A stretch of DNA of 13,243 bases. It comes from UBA6345 sp045577635. GTDB taxonomy: Bacteria; Bacillota; Clostridia; Christensenellales; UBA1242. Made by a program: the position numbers and the translations under genes. Below are positions 6,377-13,149 of the stretch, piece by piece. The DNA lies in contig JAZNIS010000062.1 of assembly GCA_045577635.1 (NCBI GenBank), positions 1 through 13,243 on the forward strand, given 5' to 3'. The first letter of the stretch is position 1, and the number at the start of each line of letters is the position of its first letter. Below the pieces are notes generated by a model. That model did no database searches. It was not told where the DNA came from and saw only the letters and a program-made list of their open reading frames with translations.

Positions 6377-6412
6377 ATTAAAACCTATATATTTTTATGT
6401 AGGTTTTAATTT
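6377..6412 (+). terminator. Probable terminator after rplT
   Basis: ATTAAAACCTA (6377-6387) pairs with TAGGTTTTAAT (6400-6410), and three further inner pairs are possible. The U-tract after the stem is short (TTTC), so termination may be incomplete and let transcription enter the downstream methyltransferase gene, for which I see no separate promoter. Confidence 0.6.
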
Positions 6413-6427
6413 CATTAAAAGGTTTTT

Positions 6428-7183
6428 ATGATTAAAGAAATTACATCTGTAAACAATCCAACAGTTAAATTTACAAATTCACTAAAAACAAAAAAGGAAA
6501 TTTCAAAAAACAATGTTTGTTTTGTTGAAAGCGAAAAAGTTGTTTTAGATTTAATTAATTCATCAGCAAAACTTTCCAGATTATTTATTGAAGAAAGTAA
6601 ACTTGAAAAGTATGCTGATTTAGTTAAAAAATTTGAAAACATCACTTATTCTGTTACTGAATCAGTTGCAAACAAACTTTCCGAAACTGTAACGACATCA
6701 GGAATTTTTGCTTTGTTTGAAATTCCTAAATCTATAAATTTTGATTTTAATGATAAGTTTTTAGTAATTGATAATTTGCAAGATCCTTCTAACTTAGGGG
6801 CAATAGTTAGGAGTGCACTTGCATTTGGATTTAAAAATATAGTTTCAATCAATTCTGTTTATCCATATATCCCAAAAGTTATTAGGTCTAGTATGGGTTA
6901 TGTTTTTAATGTTAATTTTATTAATTTAACAATAGAAGAATTATTAAACCTTAAAAAAATTCATAATTTCAAGTTGGTTTCAGCTAATCTAAATGGTATA
7001 AAACCTGAACAGGCCGAAATTGAAGGAGCTTATGGATTAATTATAGGAAATGAAGGTAATGGTGTTAGTAAATCGCTTCAAACTGCAAGTGATATAACAT
7101 TAACAATTCCTATGCAAAACAATGTAGAAAGTTTAAATGCTTCAATTTCTGCAAGCATTTTAATGTACAATCTAGCAAAATAA
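6428..7183 (+). CDS. TrmH/SpoU-family RNA 2'-O-methyltransferase
   Basis: A 251-residue S-adenosylmethionine-dependent enzyme predicted to methylate a ribose 2'-OH in rRNA or tRNA. An N-terminal RNA-binding domain (residues ~1-100, opening with ITSVNNPTVK) precedes the SPOUT catalytic domain. Motif 1 is NLGAIVRSA at 122-130, motif 2 is IGNEGNGVS at 206-214, and motif 3 is IPM..VESLNASISA at 227-242; these form the trefoil-knot cofactor site and hold the catalytic Arg128. The two-domain layout fits 23S rRNA methyltransferases such as RlmB or Bacillus YsgA, the latter being the nearer expectation in Firmicutes. The exact target nucleotide cannot be read from the sequence. The ribosome binding site is weak (AAAAGG at 6417-6422). 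yebC follows after 11 bases, with its Shine-Dalgarno overlapping this stop. Confidence 0.88.
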   Translation: MIKEITSVNNPTVKFTNSLKTKKEISKNNVCFVESEKVVLDLINSSAKLSRLFIEESKLEKYADLVKKFENITYSVTESVANKLSETVTTSGIFALFEIPKSINFDFNDKFLVIDNLQDPSNLGAIVRSALAFGFKNIVSINSVYPYIPKVIRSSMGYVFNVNFINLTIEELLNLKKIHNFKLVSANLNGIKPEQAEIEGAYGLIIGNEGNGVSKSLQTASDITLTIPMQNNVESLNASISASILMYNLAK

Positions 7184-7194
7184 AGGAGAATTAT

Positions 7195-7938
7195 ATGTCA
7201 GGACATAATAAGTTTAGCAAAATTAAAAATATTAAAGCAAAAAACGATGCTGCTATGGGCAAAATTTTCACAAAAATTGGTCGTGAAATTGCAGTTGCAG
7301 TAAAAGAAGGCGGACCTGACCCTAACTCAAATGCAAAATTAAAAAACTTAATTGTTAAAGCCAGAGCAAACAATATGCCTAACGATAACATTACTCGTTC
7401 AATTAAAAGAGCAAGTGGTGAACTTGGTTCTGTTAACTATGAACCAATTACATATGAAGGATATGGTCCTGCTGGTTCAGCAATTATTGTTGAAGCTCTA
7501 ACAGATAATAAAAACCGTACAGCTAGCGATGTTCGTCACTTATTTGATAAATTCGGTGGTAGTTTAGGTTCAACCAACTGTGTATCATACTTATTTAGCC
7601 GTAAGGGAATCATCATTGTTCCTAGAGGTAATGGATTAACCGATGATGAAATTATGATGCATGCTTTAGAAGCTGGTGCAGATGATGCTGTAACTTACGA
7701 TACATATACCGAAGTTATAACAACACCAGACAGTTTTGAAGCAGTTAAAGATTATTTTGAAACAAACAATATTTCTTTTGATAATGCCGAACTTGATTTA
7801 ATTCCATCAAGTTACATTGAACTTCCAGAAGATAAATTGGGTAGTTTCTTAAAACTTGTTGATGCATTAGAAGATAATGATGATGTTCAAGAAGTTTACC
7901 ACAATGTAGATCTTCCAGAAGACGAAGATGAAGAATAA
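7195..7938 (+). CDS. yebC: YebC/PmpR-TACO1 family protein
   Basis: A 247-residue protein of the usual length. The N-terminus MSGHNKFSKIKNIKAKNDAA and the following GKIFTKIGREI are the family signature; the central part includes YEGYGPAG and NRTASDVRHLFDKFGGSLG, also diagnostic. The C-terminus ends in an acidic tail (LPEDEDEE). The family was annotated as transcriptional regulators, but more recent work ties it to translation, including relief of ribosome stalling at proline-rich sequences. In bacteria it often precedes ruvC, as it does here, although a terminator and a new promoter separate the two. The start is supported by AAAGGAG (7182-7188), six bases upstream, and by coupling to the methyltransferase gene. 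Confidence 0.95.
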   Translation: MSGHNKFSKIKNIKAKNDAAMGKIFTKIGREIAVAVKEGGPDPNSNAKLKNLIVKARANNMPNDNITRSIKRASGELGSVNYEPITYEGYGPAGSAIIVEALTDNKNRTASDVRHLFDKFGGSLGSTNCVSYLFSRKGIIIVPRGNGLTDDEIMMHALEAGADDAVTYDTYTEVITTPDSFEAVKDYFETNNISFDNAELDLIPSSYIELPEDKLGSFLKLVDALEDNDDVQEVYHNVDLPEDEDEE

Positions 7939-7943
7939 TTGAT

Positions 7944-7976
7944 AAAAAACACCTCATTTAAAAGGTGTTTTTTTAT
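7944..7976 (+). terminator. Intrinsic terminator after yebC
   Basis: AAAAAACACCT (7944-7954) pairs with AGGTGTTTTTT (7963-7973) around an eight-base loop, and the T-run continues past the stem. The A-tract before and T-tract after suggest it could work in both directions. Confidence 0.9.
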
Positions 7977-8012
7977 ATTTTATCAAACTAATGTTCTATA
8001 AGCTGTTTTTGT

Positions 8013-8041
8013 TTGACAAAATTTTTTAATTTAAGTAAACT
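8013..8041 (+). promoter_or_regulatory. Probable promoter of ruvC
   Basis: A perfect TTGACA (8013-8018), a 17-base spacer, then TAAACT (8036-8041), a four-of-six match to TATAAT. It lies downstream of the yebC terminator, leaving a leader of about 68 bases before ruvC. Confidence 0.6.
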
Positions 8042-8053
8042 TAATTTGATAAG

Positions 8054-8089
8054 TTAAAAATGGGGTAATTAAGCCCTAATTTAATTTTT
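8054..8089 (+). other. Weak hairpin in the ruvC leader, possible attenuator
   Basis: TGGGG (8061-8065) pairs with CCCTA (8074-8078), extended by TTAAA (8054-8058) with TTTAA (8080-8084) across an internal loop and followed by five T residues (8085-8089). It lies downstream of the predicted ruvC promoter, so it could attenuate transcription. The stem is short and interrupted, so this is tentative. Confidence 0.3.
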
Positions 8090-8115
8090 ATAAACTATTA
8101 AAATTTAGGTGAATT

Positions 8116-8616
8116 ATGATTATTTTAGGCATTGACCCAGGTTATGCAATTGTGGGGTTCGGCATAATTGAAAAAACAAAAAATTCAACAAGAGTAATTG
8201 ATTATGGTGTTATAGAAACAGATAAAAGTTTAAAAATGAGCACCAGATTAAATAAAATATATGATGGTATTGAATATTTAATTGAAAAATATAAGCCAGA
8301 TTGTTTTGCTATTGAGGAATTATTTTTTCATACAAACCAAAAAACAGTAATTAATGTTGCAATGGCAAGGGGTGTTATTTTACTTGCTGCAACAAAAAAA
8401 TTAGGTGAAAGTAAACTATACGAATACACACCTTTGCAAATAAAACAAGCATTAACAGGTAATGGTAGAGCTGAAAAACAACAGGTACAATATATGGTTA
8501 AAGCTATTTTAAATTTAACAAAAATTCCTAAACCTGATGATGCTGCCGATGCTTTAGCAGTTGCTTTATGTCATAGTCAAACAAATATACTTTTATCTAG
8601 CACAGATATTAAATAA
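8116..8616 (+). CDS. ruvC: Crossover junction endodeoxyribonuclease RuvC
   Basis: A 166-residue endonuclease that resolves Holliday junctions as a dimer working with RuvAB. The RNase H-like fold is recognisable from LGIDPGYAIVGFG, with catalytic Asp7; AIEELFF, with Glu67/Glu68; and PDDAADALAVALCH, with Asp142 and Asp145 as the closing pair of metal-binding acids. All four catalytic acids are therefore present. The Shine-Dalgarno AGGTGA (8107-8112) is only three bases from the ATG, which is short; no better start with family sequence exists. A gap of 103 bases separates it from ruvA. Confidence 0.97.
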   Translation: MIILGIDPGYAIVGFGIIEKTKNSTRVIDYGVIETDKSLKMSTRLNKIYDGIEYLIEKYKPDCFAIEELFFHTNQKTVINVAMARGVILLAATKKLGESKLYEYTPLQIKQALTGNGRAEKQQVQYMVKAILNLTKIPKPDDAADALAVALCHSQTNILLSSTDIK

Positions 8617-8653
8617 TTGCCTTTATTTAGTTTTTGATTTAAAATTTTTGTTG

Positions 8654-8659
8654 TATAAT
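8654..8659 (+). promoter_or_regulatory. Possible -10 element upstream of ruvA
   Basis: A perfect TATAAT lies 60 bases before the ruvA start. No good -35 is present at 16-18 bases: TTGATT at 8634-8639 is only 14 bases away. The ruvC-ruvA gap makes an internal promoter reasonable, but the evidence is thin. Confidence 0.3.
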
Positions 8660-8665
8660 TAATTT

Positions 8666-8702
8666 GTTATTAAAATAATTATAAAAGTTATTGTTTAATA
8701 AC
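8666..8702. repeat. Perfect 9-bp inverted repeat in the ruvA 5' region
   Basis: GTTATTAAA (8666-8674) and TTTAATAAC (8694-8702) are exact reverse complements separated by 19 bases. The second arm ends one base before the ruvA Shine-Dalgarno AAAAGGA (8704-8710). No U-tract follows, so it is not an ordinary terminator. It could be an operator or a translation-control hairpin, or chance in very AT-rich sequence. Confidence 0.45.
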
Positions 8703-8719
8703 TAAAAGGATTTTTTATT

Positions 8720-9313
8720 ATGTATGCATTTATAAGTGGAACAATAGAAGATAAAACTGAAAATTCAGTGGTTGTTAATTGTAATGGTGTGGGTTACGAA
8801 ATTTTTGTTTCAACAAATACCGTTAGTGCCCTTCCTAATATTGGTGAATTTGCAAAAGTTCACACATATTTAGCTGTTAGAGAAGATGCTTTTTTGTTGT
8901 ATGGATTTTTAAATAAAGATGAAAAAAATTTATTTTTAGAATTAATAACTGTATCAGGTGTTGGTCCTAAAATGGCATTAGTTATTTTAAGTTCATTAAA
9001 AGTTTCCGATTTAATTAATTGTATTGCAGCAGGTGATGTTAAAACAATTTCTCAAGCAAAAGGTGTCGGCAAAAAAACAGCTGAACGAATTGTTTTAGAA
9101 TTAAAGGGAAAAATTGGTGAAATTGGTTCTGTTGCAGTTTCTGATTTTACAATGCTTACAGGTGTAACTTCTACTGCTTGTGATGAAGCTACCGAACTTT
9201 TAGTTAATATGGGTTTAAGTAAGTTTGATGCACTTAAACTTGTTAAAAAGGTTGCTGTTGATGGTGATTCAACAGAAAATATTATTCAAAAAGCATTAAA
9301 AAATATGAATTAG
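8720..9313 (+). CDS. ruvA: Holliday junction branch migration protein RuvA
   Basis: A 197-residue DNA-binding protein that forms tetramers gripping the four-way junction and loads RuvB. Domain I is the OB fold (residues ~1-62, MYAFISGTIEDK). Domain II has two helix-hairpin-helix motifs, VSGVGPKMALVIL and AKGVGKKTAERIVLELK. A flexible linker leads to domain III, which contacts RuvB (ATELLVNMGLSKFDALKLV). Length and order match the family. AAAAGGA (8704-8710) precedes the ATG by nine bases. The stop is TAG, the only genuine TAG among the complete genes of the window. ruvB follows after 18 bases. Confidence 0.97.
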   Translation: MYAFISGTIEDKTENSVVVNCNGVGYEIFVSTNTVSALPNIGEFAKVHTYLAVREDAFLLYGFLNKDEKNLFLELITVSGVGPKMALVILSSLKVSDLINCIAAGDVKTISQAKGVGKKTAERIVLELKGKIGEIGSVAVSDFTMLTGVTSTACDEATELLVNMGLSKFDALKLVKKVAVDGDSTENIIQKALKNMN

Positions 9314-9331
9314 TTTTTTATTTGGAGTTTT

Positions 9332-10378
9332 ATGGAAGACGAAAGATTTATTACCAGCACCAGAAGTTTGGAAGATGAAGATGTAGAAAACACACTTCGT
9401 CCTACAACTATGGATGACTATGTTGGTCAAGATAAAGTTAAAAATTCTCTTAATATTTATATCAAGGCAGCTAAAAAAAGGGGCGAAGCATTAGACCATG
9501 TTTTACTATATGGTCCACCGGGATTAGGTAAAACAACATTAAGCCACATTATAGCTAACGAACTTGGTTCTAGTTTAAAAATAACTAGTGGTCCTGCCAT
9601 TGAAAAGGTTGCTGACCTTGCTAGTATTTTAACCAACTTAAACAAGAATGATGTTTTGTTTATTGATGAAATTCATCGTTTAAGCCGTGCAGTTGAAGAA
9701 GTATTATATCCAGCAATGGAAGATTATGCTTTGGATTTTATTTTGGGTAAAGGTCCTAGTGCCAGAACAATGAGATTAAAACTTCAACCATTTACTTTAA
9801 TTGGTGCTACCACAAAAGCAGGTATGCTTACAGGTCCACTTCGTGATAGGTTTGGTGTTGTGTGTAGATTAGAACTTTATTCAAAAGAAGAATTAAGTAA
9901 AATTATTTCAAGGTCAGCAAAAATTTTAGGAATTCAAATTGATGATGAAGCTTGTGATGAACTTGCACTTCGCAGTAGGGGAACTCCTAGAATTGCCAAC
10001 AGATTTTTAAAAAGGGTTAGAGATTATGCAGAAATTAAGGGTGAAGGAGTAATTACACTTGACCTTTGTAAAGCTGCACTTGAAATGTTGGAAGTAGATG
10101 AACTTGGTTTAGATTATATTGATAGAAAATTACTTTTAACAATTATAGATAAATTTAATGGTGGTCCTGTTGGGTTAGACACATTAAGTGCTGCAACAGG
10201 TGAAGAATCTAACACCATTGAAGATGTTTATGAACCTTATTTATTACAATTAGGTTTTATTGCAAGAACTCCTAGGGGTAGAATTGCACTACCTAATGCT
10301 TATAAACATTTAAATAAACCAATTAGCAATAATCGTCAAAAATATATTGATATGTTTGTTGCCAAGGACGAAGATTAA
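9332..10378 (+). CDS. ruvB: Holliday junction branch migration ATPase RuvB
   Basis: A 348-residue AAA+ motor that forms hexamers either side of the RuvA-bound junction and drives branch migration. Walker A is GPPGLGKT at residues 61-68 with Lys67, Walker B is DEIHR starting at Asp112, and a sensor 1 threonine pair lies in GATTKAGMLTGPLRDRFG, whose arginines include the arginine finger region. The C-terminal winged-helix domain contains GLDYIDRKLL and ends in a pattern usual for the family (LGFIARTPRGR). A GGAG at 9324-9327 lies four bases before the ATG. The stop overlaps the queA start (TAATG), so ruvB and queA are translationally coupled. Confidence 0.98.
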   Translation: MEDERFITSTRSLEDEDVENTLRPTTMDDYVGQDKVKNSLNIYIKAAKKRGEALDHVLLYGPPGLGKTTLSHIIANELGSSLKITSGPAIEKVADLASILTNLNKNDVLFIDEIHRLSRAVEEVLYPAMEDYALDFILGKGPSARTMRLKLQPFTLIGATTKAGMLTGPLRDRFGVVCRLELYSKEELSKIISRSAKILGIQIDDEACDELALRSRGTPRIANRFLKRVRDYAEIKGEGVITLDLCKAALEMLEVDELGLDYIDRKLLLTIIDKFNGGPVGLDTLSAATGEESNTIEDVYEPYLLQLGFIARTPRGRIALPNAYKHLNKPISNNRQKYIDMFVAKDED

Positions 10379-11409
10379 TGGATATTTTAAATAAAAAAAC
10401 TTATTATTATGATTTACCCGAAGAATTAATTGCTCAAACTCCTGTTGAACCAAGAGATTCTTCTAGGATGTTGGTTTATCATAAAGACAATAATTTAATA
10501 GAACACAAAATTTTTAGAGATATCATTGATTACTTTAATAAAGGTGATGTTTTAGTTGTAAATAACACAAAGGTTATCCCTGCAAGGCTTTTTGGCAAAA
10601 AAGCAGAAACAGGTGCTAATATTGAAGTGTTTTTGCTAAAAAGACACAATTTAACCGATTGGGAAGTTTTAATTAAACCCGTAAAAAGAGTTAAAGTTGG
10701 AACTGAAATTGTTATTTCACCAGAACTTAAATGCGAAATTTTAAGCATTGGCGATTTTGGTTCTTGCGAAGTTAGATTTAAGTTTGATGGTGTATTTGAA
10801 GAAATTTTAGATAGAGTTGGCGAAATGCCACTTCCACATTATATAAAACAAAAATGTGAAAAAAAAGAACGATATAACACAGTTTATTCAAAATTTGATG
10901 GTAGCAGTGCAGCCCCAACAGCTGGTCTGCATTTTACAAATGAATTACTTAACAAATTAAAAGAAAAGGGTGTTATTATAACAGATGTTTTGCTTCATGT
11001 TGGATTAGGTACTTTTAGACCTGTTAGTGAAGATAATATTTTAAACCATAAAATGCACACTGAATATTACGAAGTTAAAAAAGAATCTGCTGATATAATT
11101 AATAAAGCTAAAAAGGAAGGCAGAAGAGTAATTGCAGTTGGAACAACCAGCATTAGAACTCTTGAAAGTGTTGCAACAAAATATGGTGAAATGAAAGAAT
11201 GTAGTGGTGATACAAATATCTTTATTTATCCAGGATATAATTTTAAAATTGTTGATGGAATTATCACCAACTTCCATTTACCAGAAAGCACATTAATTAT
11301 GCTTGTTAGTGCATTTTTAGGTGTAGAAAATACACTTAATATGTATAACACCGCAGTAAAAGAAAAGTATCGTTTCTATTCATTTGGCGATGCTACATTA
11401 TTAATTTAA
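10378..11409 (+). CDS. queA: S-adenosylmethionine:tRNA ribosyltransferase-isomerase QueA
   Basis: A 343-residue enzyme of the queuosine pathway. It transfers and rearranges the ribosyl moiety of S-adenosylmethionine onto 7-aminomethyl-7-deazaguanine already placed in tRNA at position 34, giving epoxyqueuosine. Recognisable segments are YYYDLPEELIAQTPVEPRDSS at the N-terminus (quoted in part: DLPEELIAQ, PRDSSRML), NNTKVIPARLFG, GEMPLPHYIK, SAAPTAGLHFT, HVGLGTFRPV and ITNFHLPESTLIMLV, all typical of the family. The ATG overlaps the ruvB stop, with AAGGA at 10364-10368 inside ruvB. tgt, whose product acts one step earlier, follows after 10 bases. Confidence 0.97.
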   Translation: MDILNKKTYYYDLPEELIAQTPVEPRDSSRMLVYHKDNNLIEHKIFRDIIDYFNKGDVLVVNNTKVIPARLFGKKAETGANIEVFLLKRHNLTDWEVLIKPVKRVKVGTEIVISPELKCEILSIGDFGSCEVRFKFDGVFEEILDRVGEMPLPHYIKQKCEKKERYNTVYSKFDGSSAAPTAGLHFTNELLNKLKEKGVIITDVLLHVGLGTFRPVSEDNILNHKMHTEYYEVKKESADIINKAKKEGRRVIAVGTTSIRTLESVATKYGEMKECSGDTNIFIYPGYNFKIVDGIITNFHLPESTLIMLVSAFLGVENTLNMYNTAVKEKYRFYSFGDATLLI

Positions 11410-11419
11410 AGGAAAAATT

Positions 11420-12532
11420 ATGAGCAAATTTAGTTTTGAAACTATTAAACAAGACAAAAAATCAGGTGCCAGAATTGGAAAATTCACAACACCACATGGT
11501 GTTATAGAAACTCCTGTTTTTATGCCTGTTGGAACACAAGCAACAGTTAAAAGTTTAAGCCCAGAAGAATTAAAGGAAAACAATTCTCAAATTATTTTAA
11601 GCAACACTTATCACTTATATCTTCGTCCTGGTCACGAGATTGTAAAAAAAGCTGGTGGTTTGCATAAATTTATGAATTGGGACCGTCCTATTTTAACCGA
11701 TAGTGGAGGATTTCAAGTGTTTTCATTGTCTGATTTAAGGAAAATTAGTGATGATGGTGTTGAGTTTAGATCTCATTTAAATGGATCAAAACACTATATT
11801 ACACCTGAAAAAGATATGGAAATACAAGAAGCTTTGGGTGCTGATATTATTATGGCTTTTGATGAGTGTACAACATATGGAACAGATAAACGAAACAGTA
11901 AAAAAGCACTTGATCGCACAATTAGTTGGTTGGATCGTTGTTATAATTATCATCAAAACGAAGAACAAGCTTTATTTCCAATTGTTCAAGGAAACTTCTA
12001 TGCTGATTTAAGAGTTGAAGCTATGCAACGAGTTATGCCTTATGTTAAACATGGGGTTGCTATTGGTGGGTTGTCTGTTGGTGAACCTAAACATTTAATG
12101 TATGAAATGTTAGATGTTTTACAACCACATTATCCAACTCATGTTCCAAGATATTTAATGGGTGTAGGTAGTCCTGACTGCATTTTAGAAGGTGTTGAAA
12201 GGGGAATAGATATGTTTGACTGTGTTTTACCAACCCGTATTGCTAGAAATGGCACAGCATTCACTAAAACAGGTAAAATTGTTGTTAGAAACGGACAATA
12301 TAAAGAAGATTTTACACCTGTTGAAGAAGGTTGCACTTGCTATGCATGCAAAAATTATACTAGGGCATATATTAGACATTTAATTAATGCTGGTGAAATT
12401 TTAGGTGCTAGATTATTAAGTATTCATAATATTCATTTCTTAACAAATCTTATGGAAGAAATTAAACAAGCAATTCGTGAAGATCGTTTTAAAGAATTTA
12501 AAGAAGAATATTTAAAAAATTATAAAATTTAA
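11420..12532 (+). CDS. tgt: tRNA-guanine transglycosylase Tgt
   Basis: A 370-residue enzyme that exchanges guanine-34 for a 7-deazaguanine base in tRNAs with GUN anticodons. The TIM-barrel active site shows TDSGGFQVFSL with Asp94 and DCVLPTR with Asp267, the expected general base and nucleophile positions. The zinc site is complete: Cys305-x-Cys307-x2-Cys310-x25-His336. The segment around IGGLSVGEP contributes the substrate pocket. The start has AAAGGA (11408-11413) overlapping the queA stop, so queA and tgt are one operon. No genes for making the deazaguanine precursor and no epoxyqueuosine reductase are in the window, so de novo synthesis versus salvage cannot be judged. Confidence 0.98.
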   Translation: MSKFSFETIKQDKKSGARIGKFTTPHGVIETPVFMPVGTQATVKSLSPEELKENNSQIILSNTYHLYLRPGHEIVKKAGGLHKFMNWDRPILTDSGGFQVFSLSDLRKISDDGVEFRSHLNGSKHYITPEKDMEIQEALGADIIMAFDECTTYGTDKRNSKKALDRTISWLDRCYNYHQNEEQALFPIVQGNFYADLRVEAMQRVMPYVKHGVAIGGLSVGEPKHLMYEMLDVLQPHYPTHVPRYLMGVGSPDCILEGVERGIDMFDCVLPTRIARNGTAFTKTGKIVVRNGQYKEDFTPVEEGCTCYACKNYTRAYIRHLINAGEILGARLLSIHNIHFLTNLMEEIKQAIREDRFKEFKEEYLKNYKI

Positions 12533-12546
12533 TTTAAATTACATTT

Positions 12547-12604
12547 TTTACCGTAATAAATCTAAATATTACAATTAAATTTATTGCAGTAAATTTGTTA
12601 TTTT
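12547..12604 (+). terminator. Imperfect 15-bp inverted repeat after tgt: terminator or yajC operator
   Basis: TTTACCGTAATAAAT (12547-12561) pairs with ATTTATTGCAGTAAA (12579-12593), with 13 Watson-Crick pairs, one G-U and one mismatch, around a 17-base loop. T-rich sequence follows (TTTGTTATTTTG). As RNA it would make a modest terminator for the queA-tgt transcript. The 3' arm also covers the predicted -35 of yajC, so a protein-binding operator is possible. Confidence 0.45.
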
Positions 12605-12612
12605 GTTATAAT
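12584..12612 (+). promoter_or_regulatory. Probable promoter of yajC
   Basis: A perfect TATAAT (12607-12612) has an extended -10 TG (12604-12605) one base upstream. The -35 TTGCAG (12584-12589) is weak but lies exactly 17 bases away. An extended -10 can compensate for a poor -35. Confidence 0.6.
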
Positions 12613-12641
12613 TCAATTAATAAAATTTTAGGAGATACAAA

Positions 12642-13065
12642 ATGTTAAGTTTACTAAATAACACAAATTTCTTTTCACAATATGGTTTATTAATCGTGTT
12701 GGTTGTTGCATTAGTTGCATTAATGTTCATTTCATTTACTCGCCGTAAAAAAGAAGATGCTTATCGTAATGATTTATTAAGTAAAATTGTTCCTGGTGCA
12801 AAAATTAAAACTTACTATGGTTTGTATGGTAAAGTATTAAAAATTACAGAAACAACCGATGGTAAAATTTTACTTGTTGAAACTGGTGAAGATGATAAAG
12901 TTTCTTATCAATCAGTTCATATCAATGCAGTTTATGCTCTAGATGAAAAACAATTAGACACTGAAACAGAAGAAGTTGCAGTTGAATCAAAATCTGAAGC
13001 TGAACTTAAATTTGAAGAACTTGAAAGACAATTAGCTGAAAAAGAAGCTGAATCTGAAAAAGAAG
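12642..13065 (+). CDS. yajC: Preprotein translocase subunit YajC, 3'-truncated by adapter sequence
   Basis: YajC is a small inner-membrane partner of SecDF in protein export. The protein has a short N-terminus, one membrane segment at about residues 14-32 (GLLIVLVVALVALMFISF), a positive RRKK stop-transfer, and the cytoplasmic YajC domain (IVPGAKIKTYYGLYGKVLKI). A Glu/Lys-rich, probably coiled C-terminal tail (ELKFEELERQLAEKEAE) follows; such tails are common in Firmicute YajC. AGGAG (12630-12634) lies seven bases before the ATG. Only about 141 codons are genuine. The frame runs on to a TAG at 13077-13079, but from 13066 the bases are sequencing adapter, so the last residues (VGS) and the stop are artefacts. 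The true gene must continue beyond the contig. Position after tgt is conserved; secDF would be expected next. Confidence 0.93.
12968..13061 (+). repeat. Direct repeat copy 1 (genuine yajC sequence)
   Basis: These 94 bases of the yajC C-terminal coding region recur without any difference that I can see at 13150-13243, offset by 182 bases. This copy is continuous with the gene and is the genomic one. Confidence 0.95.
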
Positions 13066-13149
13066 AAGTCGGATCGTAGCCATGTCGTTCTGTGAGCCAA
13101 GGAGTTGATTTATGACATTGTCTTCCTAAGACCGCTTGGCCTCCGACTT
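13066..13149. other. MGI/BGI (DNBSEQ) sequencing adapter pair with barcode - not genomic
   Basis: Bases 13066-13107 (42 nt, starting AAGTCGGATCGTAGCCATG and ending AAGGAGTTG) match one MGI adapter. Bases 13118-13149 (32 nt, starting TTGTCTTCC and ending CCTCCGACTT) are the reverse complement of the other. The ten bases between them (13108-13117, ATTTATGACA) occupy the barcode position. Composition is also unlike the surroundings: it is GC-richer and has no coding pattern. Library-derived contamination retained in the assembly. Confidence 0.96.

Noticed and set aside
7745..7957. Antisense frame inside yebC and other minus-strand frames
   Set aside because: They lie wholly opposite strongly conserved coding sequence, have no ribosome binding sites, and show low-complexity translations.
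10300..11419. preQ1 riboswitch for queA-tgt
   Set aside because: queA overlaps the ruvB stop and tgt follows by 10 bases; there is no leader space for one.
1..13065. Alternative genetic code with TGA as Trp
   Set aside because: All complete genes end in TAA or TAG, but Trp is encoded by TGG and no in-frame TGA occurs, so the standard code suffices; absence of TGA stops in about 14 genes is not decisive.
13066..13149. Possible small mobile element with terminal inverted repeats and flanking direct repeats
   Set aside because: The sequence matches commercial library adapters and the spacing arithmetic fits a circular library molecule.
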